A DNA stretch of 7,304 bases from Pseudohongiella sp. Lineage in GTDB: Bacteria; Pseudomonadota; Gammaproteobacteria; Pseudomonadales; Pseudohongiellaceae. Both the position numbers and the translations under genes were made by a program. How positions within the stretch are numbered: position 1 is the first letter of the stretch; the number at the start of each line of letters is the position of its first letter. Of the stretch, positions 1 to 6,773 are shown piece after piece. A model generated the notes under the pieces. That model was given only the letters and a program-made list of their open reading frames with translations. It was not told where the DNA came from and ran no database searches. The stretch lies in NCBI GenBank assembly GCA_030652635.1, contig JAUSPW010000283.1, forward strand, positions 1 to 7,304. The letters run 5' to 3'.

Positions 1-337
1 GGCCGCGCATGCCGATGTTGGCAACGATCGCGCTTTCCTCTTCGGGCTTGATCGTAATACCGGGCACGGTGCGCAGGGCTTCTTCGGTTGAGCGTGGCTG
101 CCTCAGTATCAATTCTTCCAGTTGTACCAGTGACACAGCACCTGGTTGTCGCGACACGTCAGCAGGATTTTCGCCAATTACGAGGATGGTGGGCAGGCGC
201 AGAACCGGCTCCTCGTCTTGGGCTAATACCAGGGTAGATTGTTGCAGCAGCAGGCTGCTGCCCAGCAGCGCGATGGCGCTTGCCAGAGGACGGCGTTTGC
301 TGCGGAGTGAAAAAACGGATGACGTGTTGTGATGCAT
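1..337 (-). CDS. FecA-like TonB-dependent outer-membrane receptor, 5' part (truncated by window edge)
   Basis: The minus strand is open from ATG at 337 to the window edge and gives 112 N-terminal residues; the rest lies outside. Residues 1-40 form a long signal peptide: a basic RSKRR stretch, a Leu-rich core, and likely cleavage at VLA|Q near residue 39. A TonB-box-like segment TILVIGE (residues 50-56) follows directly, so there is no room for an N-terminal STN signalling domain and no sigma/anti-sigma surface signalling is expected. Residues 66-112 match the start of a receptor plug: PGAV, then STEEALRTVPGITIK, then NIGMRG, a pattern I know from FecA and related ferric-chelate receptors. The protein should import an iron chelate across the outer membrane using TonB-ExbBD energy. 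The iron role is supported by the Fur-like dyad over its promoter. GGGAG at 346-350, 8 bases from the ATG, supports this start. The exact ligand is unknown. Plus-strand reading frames over this stretch look like antisense noise. Confidence 0.88.
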   Translation of the reverse strand, partial: MHHNTSSVFSLRSKRRPLASAIALLGSSLLLQQSTLVLAQDEEPVLRLPTILVIGENPADVSRQPGAVSLVQLEELILRQPRSTEEALRTVPGITIKPEEESAIVANIGMRG

Positions 338-345
338 GTGTTGCG

Positions 346-350
346 CTCCC
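346..350 (-). promoter_or_regulatory. Ribosome binding site of the FecA-like receptor
   Basis: On the minus strand GGGAG lies 8 bases upstream of the ATG at 337. It fixes the start codon of the truncated receptor and agrees with the signal peptide beginning at that codon. Confidence 0.7.
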
Positions 351-420
351 GGTACAACAAAGGGTTTGTGTTGCAGGGGAGTAAGGCAAGTCTTGCAGTT
401 ACGCCCTCTGAATGAGGCGC

Positions 421-449
421 ATAATACAAACGAGAACCATTATCGTCAA
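421..449 (-). promoter_or_regulatory. Sigma70-type promoter of the FecA-like receptor
   Basis: On the minus strand a -35 box TTGACG (444-449) and a -10 box TATTAT (421-426) are separated by exactly 17 bases. Both boxes are 5 of 6 to the sigma70 consensus. Transcription would begin near 414 and give a leader of about 77 bases before the ATG at 337. The -35 box sits in the centre of the Fur-like dyad, the classical arrangement for repression by occlusion of RNA polymerase. Promoter activity is inferred from sequence only. Confidence 0.72.
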
Positions 450-464
450 GTAATGATTCTCGTT
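429..464. promoter_or_regulatory. Fur-like operator (extended dyad)
   Basis: Two 14-base arms, AACGAGAACCATTA (429-442) and TAATGATTCTCGTT (451-464), are inverted copies with 13 of 14 positions matching, around an 8-base centre. The arms contain the AGAAtCATTA/TAATGATTCT words typical of gammaproteobacterial Fur boxes; from TAATGAT rightwards the site matches about 13 of 19 positions of the classical Fur consensus. The site covers the -35 box and much of the spacer of the receptor promoter. With iron, Fur would block transcription; without iron, the receptor would be made. The family knowledge is firm; binding itself is inferred. Confidence 0.8.
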
Positions 465-490
465 AACTTTGATGTGTGTCAACACCGCAA

Positions 491-2713
491 TCAGGGGCGG
501 GCACCGCGTGATTTGGTACTTGCCTTCATGCCAGGCCGTTGTTTTAGTGGTTTGACCGGCGGGCGGGTTGGCCCTCGTCCTGGCCTGTCGGGCGGCACCA
601 GATGTTGTGGGCCGCTACCGATCAGATCTTCTCGGCCCATTTGTTTTAACGCCGTGCGTAACATCGGCCAGTTCTTGGCATCGTGATAACGCAGAAACGC
701 CTTTTGGATGCGCCGTTGCTCGATGTCTTTGCACGATTCCACGGATTCGCTCTTGTAAGTCACCTTTTTTAAAGGATTTTTGCCTGAGTAATACATGGCT
801 GTCGCCAGCGCCATTGGCGAGGGATAAAACGTCTGTACCTGATCCGGTCGGAACTTGTTCTTTTTTAACCACAGGCCCAGATTCATCATGTCTTCATTGT
901 CAGAGCCTGGGTGTGCGGCAATAAAGTAGGGGATCAGATACTGTTTTTTCCCGGCCTTTGCCGAGAAATGGTCAAACATCTTTTTAAATTCGTCGTAGGA
1001 ACCGATGCTGGGTTTCATCATTTTCGACAGTGTATTTTCTTCACTGTGCTCCGGGGCGATTTTTAAATAGCCGCCGACATGATGGGTCACCAGCTCCTCC
1101 ACATACTCCGGATCGCGCAGGGCCAGGTCGTAGCGCAACCCTGACGCAATGGCGACTGTCTTAACGCCGGGAATGGCGCGGGCTTTCCGGTAGAGTTGTG
1201 TGGTGGGACTGTGGTCAGTGTTCAGATGCTGGCAAATCGTTGGAAACACACAGGACAGACGTTTGCAATTCTTCTGGATGTCGTGTGATTTGCAATTAAG
1301 CTTGTACATGTTGGCGGTGGGGCCGCCCAGATCGGAAATGGTGCCGGTGAAGCCCGGCACCAGATCACGTATTTTTTCGATTTCCTTGAGAATGGACTCC
1401 TCAGAGCGGCTCTGAATGATGCGACCTTCATGCTCGGTGATGGAGCAGAAGGTACAACCACCAAAACAACCGCGCATGATATTGACCGAGGTCTTGATCA
1501 TGTCGTAGGCCGGTATCCGTGCTGTCCCGTAAGAGGGGTGAGGCGTGCGCGCGTAAGGCAGGTCAAACACGCCATCAAGCTCATCGGTTTCTAATGGAAT
1601 AGGGGGCGTATTGACCCACACTTCCAGGGTGCCATGTTTTTGCACCAGCACCTTGGCGTTATATGGATTGGCTTCCTGGTGGAGTACCCGCGACGCATGA
1701 GCATAAAGCGCCGGGTCGTTTTTCACTTTTTGAAACGACGGCAAACGGATGTAGGTTTTGTCGGGGTCGCTGTCAAACTTGCGATGCAGGGGCAGCGGTA
1801 TGATACGCACAGGCGAGACGTCAGGATCGGCGATTTTGGCCTCTGAAGACTCGCGGTGTTTGCGAGCATCCGGTTCACTGATCTGGTCGTGCGGAGCATC
1901 ATAGGGGTTTGGTATCTGGTCAACACGCCCGGGCCAGTCAATGCGGGTGGAGTCAATTTCCGTCCAGCCGGCAGGAATGCTGCGACGAACAATCGCAGTG
2001 CCACGCAAATTGGTGAGCTGATCGACTGATTTGCCGGCCGCCACTTGATGCGCCAGCTCGACCAAGGCACGCTCGGCATTGCCATAGAGCAGAATGTCGG
2101 CGTTGGAATCGATCAACACAGACTGCCTGACCTGATCACTCCAGTAGTCATACTGCGCGATTCGGCGCAGGCTGGCCTCGATGCCACCAATCACGATTGG
2201 CGTATTGTAATAGGCTTCACGGCAGCGCTGACTGTACACAATCACCGAGCGATCCGGGCGTTTGCCCGCTTCAGCGTTAGGTGTGTAAGCATCATCAGTG
2301 CGGATACGCAGGTCAGCCGTATATCGGTTGATCAGGGAATCCATGTTGCCGCCGGTCACCCCAAAAAACAGATTGGGTTCACCCAGCGCCTTAAACGGTT
2401 CAGCGCTGTCCCACGCAGGCTGGGCAATGATACCCACACGAAAGCCCTGAGCCTCGAGCAAACGGCCAACAACCGCCATGCCAAAGCTTGGATGGTCCAC
2501 ATAGGCATCTGCCGTGACAATAATAATGTCGCAGCTATCCCAGCCCAGTTCGTCCATCTCCGCGCGCGACATGGGCAAAAAGGGTGCTGTGCCAAAGCAC
2601 TCAGCCCAATAACGCGGGTAGGAGAACAGGTGGCGTGGCTTATCATTTGATGCCGGCTCTCTGGTCTTGGGACCAGTGCCTTTGGCATTTGTGTTGTTTG
2701 TGTCGGATTTCAT
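491..2713 (-). CDS. ygiQ: YgiQ family radical SAM protein (UPF0313)
   Basis: This gene encodes 740 residues, nearly the length of E. coli YgiQ (739), and I recognise similarity along the whole protein. After a 25-residue polar leader, the N-terminal family region runs to about residue 240 (motifs WAECFGTAPFLPMSR, DAYVDHPSFGMA, YDYWSD). A variable linker follows (about 260-315), then the radical SAM domain (about 400-640). The 4Fe-4S binding motif is CFGGCTFC (C416, C420, C423), spaced CX3CX2C. A second cysteine group (C474, C483, C488, C494) is also present in E. coli YgiQ. The tail from about 705 is rich in Pro, Lys and Arg. The substrate of YgiQ proteins is, to my knowledge, not established; a cytosolic SAM-dependent radical enzyme is expected. 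I chose ATG 2713 because the upstream in-frame TTG at 2779 overlaps the candidate -35 box and adds 22 residues unlike the family start. A weak GAGAG (2723-2727) lies 9 bases upstream. It is divergent from the large receptor gene. Confidence 0.97.
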   Translation of the reverse strand: MKSDTNNTNAKGTGPKTREPASNDKPRHLFSYPRYWAECFGTAPFLPMSRAEMDELGWDSCDIIIVTADAYVDHPSFGMAVVGRLLEAQGFRVGIIAQPAWDSAEPFKALGEPNLFFGVTGGNMDSLINRYTADLRIRTDDAYTPNAEAGKRPDRSVIVYSQRCREAYYNTPIVIGGIEASLRRIAQYDYWSDQVRQSVLIDSNADILLYGNAERALVELAHQVAAGKSVDQLTNLRGTAIVRRSIPAGWTEIDSTRIDWPGRVDQIPNPYDAPHDQISEPDARKHRESSEAKIADPDVSPVRIIPLPLHRKFDSDPDKTYIRLPSFQKVKNDPALYAHASRVLHQEANPYNAKVLVQKHGTLEVWVNTPPIPLETDELDGVFDLPYARTPHPSYGTARIPAYDMIKTSVNIMRGCFGGCTFCSITEHEGRIIQSRSEESILKEIEKIRDLVPGFTGTISDLGGPTANMYKLNCKSHDIQKNCKRLSCVFPTICQHLNTDHSPTTQLYRKARAIPGVKTVAIASGLRYDLALRDPEYVEELVTHHVGGYLKIAPEHSEENTLSKMMKPSIGSYDEFKKMFDHFSAKAGKKQYLIPYFIAAHPGSDNEDMMNLGLWLKKNKFRPDQVQTFYPSPMALATAMYYSGKNPLKKVTYKSESVESCKDIEQRRIQKAFLRYHDAKNWPMLRTALKQMGREDLIGSGPQHLVPPDRPGRGPTRPPVKPLKQRPGMKASTKSRGARP

Positions 2714-2751
2714 GAGGGTCTGCTCTCGGGAGCTAACGAAGCGTGACCGCC

Positions 2752-2779
2752 ATTCTAGCCTAGTAAGGCCTTGTAACAA
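2752..2779 (-). promoter_or_regulatory. Candidate ygiQ promoter
   Basis: On the minus strand TTGTTA (2774-2779) and TAGAAT (2752-2757) are 16 bases apart, close to sigma70 -35 and -10 boxes. A transcript would start near 2745 and leave a leader of about 30 bases before ATG 2713. This arrangement argues against translation from the TTG at 2779. It is based on sequence only and other promoters are possible. Confidence 0.45.
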
Positions 2780-2830
2780 ATAAACTTCTGGAATTACTCA
2801 GGCGTACGCTGCTTATTGGTATTGACTTGA

Positions 2831-2863
2831 CTTATAAGGAGCATTAACGAGGCTTATAAAGGA
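2831..2863 (+). repeat. Tandem CTTATAA(A)GGA direct repeat
   Basis: CTTATAAGGA (2831-2840) and CTTATAAAGGA (2853-2863) begin 22 bases apart, about two helical turns. The core CTTATAAG of the first copy is itself palindromic. It lies between the divergent ygiQ and receptor genes, so it could be a pair of regulator sites or contain a -10 element. A-T richness makes chance a real alternative. Confidence 0.35.
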
Positions 2864-2944
2864 CAAACTGAGCGCGTTCAGCGTCAAGATGTTTGCATTA
2901 GCAGGAACCTTTGGCTATCGTTGGCTTGCTTTTTTGTAGACGTA

Positions 2945-2992
2945 CCGTGTGTCTTTTCTCTGCCTGTTGCTGGCCGCTTCACACGGAGTAGT
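2945..2992 (+). promoter_or_regulatory. Hairpin and CGGAGTAGT element in the leader of the large receptor
   Basis: CCGTGTG (2945-2951) pairs perfectly with CACACGG (2980-2986) around a 28-base loop that could hold a small GCC/GGC stem. The 3' arm runs into CGGAGTAGT (2984-2992), which ends 80 bases before the ATG at 3073. The same nonamer stands 77 bases before the ATG of the downstream paralogue, also at the foot of a potential hairpin. This could be a structured 5' leader or an operator; no known riboswitch class is recognisable. Confidence 0.4.
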
Positions 2993-3060
2993 TACTGATC
3001 TGCATGACAAATCAGCAACATGTAACCGTAGTTTTTGGCATTTTACATAAAAAAAATCAT

Positions 3061-3066
3061 GAGAGG
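3061..3066 (+). promoter_or_regulatory. Ribosome binding site deciding the start of the large receptor
   Basis: GAGAGG lies 6 bases upstream of ATG 3073. The alternative in-frame ATG at 3004 has its nearest GGAG 15 bases away and would place 23 extra residues before the signal peptide. The downstream paralogue starts at the matching MSTR with its own strong site, which supports 3073. Confidence 0.8.
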
Positions 3067-3072
3067 TTTACC

Positions 3073-6000
3073 ATGTCCACACGGCTTGGGAATAACAAGA
3101 GGACCCGCTTGTTTATCGGGGTCATGACAGCAATCACCTGTCTGCCAACGTTTGCTCAGAATGCGGGGCAAGACGAAATCGAAGAGGTAGTCGTTACCGG
3201 TTCATACATCAGAGGCAGTGCGCTTGATGCACCTTCTCCGGTAACTACAGTCGACAGAACCAGCATCGAAGCCCAGGGCGCTGCCCAGGTCTGGGATGTG
3301 ATCAAGAATCTGGAAATCAACTCGGGTTCATTTACCAATGAAGGCGCTGGCGAAGGCGATGCGTTGTCCGGTACTGCAAACGTCAACCTGCGTAACCTGG
3401 GTGAAAACTCCACGCTGACACTGGTGAATGGAAAGCGTCAGGTGTCTGCAGCAACCACAACCCGCAGCGGTGGCGAGTTTGTAGATATAAACACCATTCC
3501 CTTGGTGATGGTTGAGCGTGTTGAAGTGTTGACGGATGGCGGCTCAGCACTCTACGGTTCCGATGCGGTCGCGGGTGTGGTGAACGTGATCATGCGCACC
3601 GATTTTGAAGGACTGGAGATCTACGGTGATGTGCAGGCCTTGGAGTCGGCCACTAGCAAGCAGGATCAAACAGTGAGCGCGATCTGGGGCTGGGCCAGCG
3701 ACAGTGGTGACACACACTTTGTGTTGTCAGCCGAGGCGTTCAGACGCGACGGTGTGCCGGTCGAGTTTGGTCGCTTTTATGATGAAAACGTTGAGTATTC
3801 TGGCCAGGTAGGTTCCATCACCGGGACAATCGGTAACACGATGGCTAACCCGTCGTTCGGCTCGCGCATCAATTCCGCTTATCTGAACAATACCATTACA
3901 GCACAGAATATTGCTGAAGGCGGCAGCCCGACTCAGGTGTTGACTGATCCTCTGTGTTCTACACTGACATCAGCCGACGGTACCCCATTTTTTACGGGTA
4001 CCCGCACAGATCAGCGCGGTTCCAATGGTGGTGTATGCCGTGAATACACAGATGAGTGGAACTTCATGCAGGTTGGTACCGAGCGTGATAGCTTTGCCGG
4101 TGCGTTTAACCATGTTTTCAGCGAAAAAGCCGAGTTTTATTCGTTTTTCCAATACTCTGGCACATCGATTGAGCGCGCTGATTCAGGCGCCAACGTATCT
4201 CGTGGCCCAACCGTATTTCTGGCAGCGCCTGGCTCACACGCCGGCAATCCAGCCTGGGGTGGTTATGCCATCGGTCAGACGGCAGAGCTTGGTTACTATG
4301 CCGGCAAAGCCGGTCTGACGCGTCCGACCAGCATACCCAATTCGCCTAATACCTTGGCAAATGGCGGCCTCAACGTACCGTTTTACAACGCAGTCAATGC
4401 CGGTAACTTCCCGCGCACCGGCGGTAATGACAACGTCACTGACACCGAAACACTGGGTGTACAGGCAGGCTTAAAAGGCGAGTTTTATGCCGTCGGTGAT
4501 CGTCGTTTTAATTACGATGTAAGCTATTCATGGAGCGGCACCAGCTTTGAGCAAGAGTACCGCACCTTCCAGCGAGATCGTGCCGAGTTGGCAGTGAATG
4601 GCCTGGGTGGCCCTAACTGTACGCCTAATGGTATCAGTAATTTTAACTTCCGCGACGAACCTAGCCCGCTTGGCCCGGCATTGCCTACCATCTGGACCGC
4701 CAGTAACGCGGCATACTACAACGGTTACACCCAGACCTTCTTCCCGGGCTTCGTTTTCACGACCCGTGAAAGTATTTCTCTGGCGTTGACCAGTAACAAC
4801 CACGGCAAAGACGGTTGTATGTTCTACAACCCCTTCCTGACGGCGATGACCAATCCTGCATTGGCCAATGATCCAGCCTTGATGGAATGGATGAACCCGG
4901 TGATCAAGCGTTCAGACAGGCGCAATAAACTGGCTGTGCTGGATGCGGTCATTTCTGGTGAGTTGACTGAAATGCGCGGTGGTATGGCGCAGTTTGCTGT
5001 AGGCGGTCAGTACCGTGAGCAGAATAACAAGTCAATTGCACCGATCCTGAACGAGCCAGGTATCCCGAATGCCATTTTGAGTTATGGCCGCAATGGTGCG
5101 CCCAATACAACGCACTATGTCAGCAACAACTTCGAGTGCTCACAGTGTGCGTTTAACTACGACAACACGCGCGATGTGAAATCGATATTTGGCGAATTGT
5201 CATTGCCGTTCTGGACCAACATCGAATCTCAGATAGCCTTGCGCTACGAAGAATACGGCGGCAGCATTGGTGGCGAATTGACACCTAAAGTGGCATTAAG
5301 CTGGCGCGCCAGCGATGATCTGTTGTTCCGTGGTTCATACTCGCAGTCATTCCGCGCACCAAACTCAGGTATCGTTCTAGAAGGCCTGGAAGCGGCAAGT
5401 AACACCTTCCGCGATCCGCTGCGTAACCAGGCAGTTCGCGCAGGTTTGTTACCTGTAAGTAACGATTATGCATTGCCTAACTCAACCTACACGCTGGGTG
5501 CGCCTGCACCGGACGTTGGTAATGAATATGCGGATACCTTCAGCACCGGATTTGTGTGGACGCCGTCAGGTGCTCTGGACGGTCTGAGTGTAACGGCAGA
5601 TATCTGGCGTTTTGAGCTGACTGACAAAGTGCTGCCACAACCCGGTATCTCCGCGATTGCCGGCGAGCTGGCAGCGTTTGAAGCAGCGGCAGCCAACCCG
5701 GCTAACTACATCCTGAATGGCACCATTCCAGCGACACGCACCGGCGCTTGGGCGGCTATGAACCAGTACACACCTTGCGACCCGGTGGCATTGGCTGCGC
5801 AGTTCGGCACTAACCCCGCGACGCAAGCATCTGTGGGTGGCGTAACTGGGTTTAACAACGTAACTCCGGGTTCGCGTCTGGATTGTGTTGTTAATCCAGC
5901 GGCGTACACAGTGGACGGCGTCGTTCGTTCATTCGGCAGCAACCAGGGTGCACTGACAACTACACAGTTGAAGGCAATCAATGCAGGTGAAATTACCGCA

Positions 6001-6552
6001 GACGGTGTTGACATCAAGATCGCTTATAGCTGGGAAACTGATATGGGTCGTTTCCGCGCGTCTGCGGACTACACCCATGTGCGTCAATACTTGCTGCAGA
6101 ACGTGCCAGGCCTCGAGCTGGGATTGCTGGAAACCGGCGTGTTTGATGCAGCGGGCACTACCGGCGATGGCAACCTCGTGCGTTCACTGCCAGATAACAA
6201 AGGCAATATCAGCTTGAGCTGGATGCAGTCACAACACAGTGCTGCGGTCATTACCCGTTTTGTGGGTTCCTATCGTGATCTGGCGTACGACAATACCTTC
6301 CGTACTGCAAACGATGCAGTTCGAGCTGTGATGAAGCCAACAATCGACAGCTACCAGAGTGTGGATCTGCAATACAACTACACGCACCAGTGGGCGAACG
6401 AAAGATTGGGTACCACGATTTTCACCGTGGGTGCGTTGGACGCATTTAACGCTACCATTCCTTACCGTGAATCAGGTGCCATCAACTATGATGCCTCGGT
6501 ATTTGATGGTCGCGGTCGACGCCTTTACGCGCGTGTGTTGATGCAGCTGTAA
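3073..6552 (+). CDS. Large TonB-dependent outer-membrane receptor (1159 aa)
   Basis: The gene encodes a 1159-residue receptor, longer than the usual 650-1000. Residues 1-28 are a signal peptide (basic start, hydrophobic core, likely cut at TFA|Q). The TonB box IEEVVVTG is at 36-43 with no STN domain before it. The plug spans about 50-178, with SPVTTVDRTSIEAQGA, NVNLRNLGENSTLTLVNGKR, VERVEVLTDGGSALYGSDAVAGVVNV and IMR. The rest is a 22-strand-type barrel with long loops; FRGSYSQSFRAPN (752-764) is a familiar barrel motif. The C-terminus RRLYARVLMQL resembles the last strand, though it ends in Leu rather than the usual Phe. The mature protein has eight cysteines in close pairs: C295/C322, C516/C582, C689/C692 and C902/C938, likely loop disulfides. 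It should import a large or scarce nutrient (siderophore, oligosaccharide, peptide or similar) with TonB energy; the substrate cannot be told. A paralogue follows downstream, after a terminator. Confidence 0.95.
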   Translation: MSTRLGNNKRTRLFIGVMTAITCLPTFAQNAGQDEIEEVVVTGSYIRGSALDAPSPVTTVDRTSIEAQGAAQVWDVIKNLEINSGSFTNEGAGEGDALSGTANVNLRNLGENSTLTLVNGKRQVSAATTTRSGGEFVDINTIPLVMVERVEVLTDGGSALYGSDAVAGVVNVIMRTDFEGLEIYGDVQALESATSKQDQTVSAIWGWASDSGDTHFVLSAEAFRRDGVPVEFGRFYDENVEYSGQVGSITGTIGNTMANPSFGSRINSAYLNNTITAQNIAEGGSPTQVLTDPLCSTLTSADGTPFFTGTRTDQRGSNGGVCREYTDEWNFMQVGTERDSFAGAFNHVFSEKAEFYSFFQYSGTSIERADSGANVSRGPTVFLAAPGSHAGNPAWGGYAIGQTAELGYYAGKAGLTRPTSIPNSPNTLANGGLNVPFYNAVNAGNFPRTGGNDNVTDTETLGVQAGLKGEFYAVGDRRFNYDVSYSWSGTSFEQEYRTFQRDRAELAVNGLGGPNCTPNGISNFNFRDEPSPLGPALPTIWTASNAAYYNGYTQTFFPGFVFTTRESISLALTSNNHGKDGCMFYNPFLTAMTNPALANDPALMEWMNPVIKRSDRRNKLAVLDAVISGELTEMRGGMAQFAVGGQYREQNNKSIAPILNEPGIPNAILSYGRNGAPNTTHYVSNNFECSQCAFNYDNTRDVKSIFGELSLPFWTNIESQIALRYEEYGGSIGGELTPKVALSWRASDDLLFRGSYSQSFRAPNSGIVLEGLEAASNTFRDPLRNQAVRAGLLPVSNDYALPNSTYTLGAPAPDVGNEYADTFSTGFVWTPSGALDGLSVTADIWRFELTDKVLPQPGISAIAGELAAFEAAAANPANYILNGTIPATRTGAWAAMNQYTPCDPVALAAQFGTNPATQASVGGVTGFNNVTPGSRLDCVVNPAAYTVDGVVRSFGSNQGALTTTQLKAINAGEITADGVDIKIAYSWETDMGRFRASADYTHVRQYLLQNVPGLELGLLETGVFDAAGTTGDGNLVRSLPDNKGNISLSWMQSQHSAAVITRFVGSYRDLAYDNTFRTANDAVRAVMKPTIDSYQSVDLQYNYTHQWANERLGTTIFTVGALDAFNATIPYRESGAINYDASVFDGRGRRLYARVLMQL

Positions 6553-6573
6553 GGTATTTAGATTTATCTCTGT

Positions 6574-6587
6574 CGGCAACGTTGCCG
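6574..6587. repeat. Perfect 14-bp palindrome CGGCAACGTTGCCG
   Basis: A perfect inverted repeat with a central CG lies 22 bases after the receptor stop codon and just before the terminator stem. It could be an operator of the LacI-family style (central CG, symmetric arms) or part of a 3' end structure. As RNA it is a poor hairpin because the palindrome leaves no loop without opening central pairs. Confidence 0.5.
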
Positions 6588-6592
6588 GTATC

Positions 6593-6624
6593 AAAGCCCC
6601 GGTCTTAACCCCGGGGCTTTTTTT
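6593..6624 (+). terminator. Intrinsic terminator of the large receptor gene
   Basis: AAAGCCCCGG (6593-6602) pairs perfectly with CCGGGGCTTT (6611-6620) across an 8-base loop, a 10-bp GC-rich stem running into seven T residues (6618-6624). It lies 41 bases after the stop codon at 6552. The poly-T run is on the plus strand only, so it acts in the direction of the receptor gene. It implies that the next receptor has its own promoter. Confidence 0.93.
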
Positions 6625-6658
6625 GTGCCTGACGCATGTCGGACAGCCTTGTTTTAGG

Positions 6659-6673
6659 TTGACAAATTGTCAA
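6659..6673. promoter_or_regulatory. Perfect palindrome TTGACAAATTGTCAA, candidate operator
   Basis: Seven-base arms TTGACAA and TTGTCAA are perfect inverted copies around one central A. It lies about 250 bases upstream of the second receptor and 35 bases after the terminator. The perfect symmetry and promoter-side position suggest a dimeric repressor or activator site. Two looser dyads with the same TGACA half-site follow. The binding protein is not identified. Confidence 0.45.
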
Positions 6674-6708
6674 TGAAATTGATTTTGGCATGCACCTGTT
6701 TCTTATGG

Positions 6709-6720
6709 TGACACCTGTCA
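6709..6720. promoter_or_regulatory. TGACACCTGTCA dyad, possible second operator
   Basis: TGACA and TGTCA are inverted around CC, using the same half-site as the palindrome at 6659-6673 but with a 2-base rather than 3-base gap. Centres of the two dyads are about 49 bases apart. Short dyads occur by chance, so weight comes only from the repetition. Confidence 0.3.
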
Positions 6721-6773
6721 TGTTGCCCGTCATCCTCAACTGTGAACCCGTTCAAATTATGTTGCGTTGACAT

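Larger units (their letters stand above)
2714..3072. other. Divergent intergenic region between ygiQ and the large receptor
   Basis: This stretch of 359 bases has no supported gene. It holds the candidate ygiQ promoter, a tandem CTTATAA repeat (2831-2863), a potential hairpin (2945-2986) and the leader of the large receptor with its ribosome binding site. I found no convincing plus-strand -35/-10 pair for the receptor. TTGACT words at 2822 and 2827 lie near TATAAA at 2855, but at spacings of 22 bases or more, too long for sigma70. No Fur-like site like that at 429-464 is visible here, so this receptor is probably not under the same iron control. Confidence 0.6.

Noticed and set aside
9..332. 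Plus-strand open frame of 107 codons at the window start
   Set aside because: The minus strand over the same bases encodes a signal peptide, TonB box and plug motif with a Fur-type promoter, so the plus frame is a shadow.
481..492. GTGT/ACAC hairpin after the ygiQ stop as a terminator
   Set aside because: The stem is only 4 bp and has no T-run on the minus strand.
2045..2650. 201-codon plus-strand open frame opposite ygiQ
   Set aside because: It lies wholly antisense to a strongly conserved gene, shows no family resemblance, and has no ribosome binding site of note; it is a by-product of ygiQ codon use.
2714..2779. In-frame TTG start for ygiQ at 2779
   Set aside because: It overlaps the candidate -35 box and would add 22 residues unlike the YgiQ N-terminus; ATG 2713 fits the family length.
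2822..2860. TTGACT words and TATAAA as a sigma70 promoter for the large receptor
   Set aside because: The distances between boxes are 22 bases or more, well beyond the 16-18 that sigma70 accepts.
3004..3072. Upstream ATG at 3004 for the large receptor, or a separate leader peptide
   Set aside because: It is in frame with the receptor with no stop between, so no separate peptide is made. It lacks a well-spaced ribosome binding site, and the paralogue begins at the MSTR matching 3073.
6659..6687. TTGACA at 6659 as the -35 box for the second receptor
   Set aside because: At 16-18 bases downstream only ATTTTG-like sequence is found, a poor -10; the symmetry of the site is the stronger signal.
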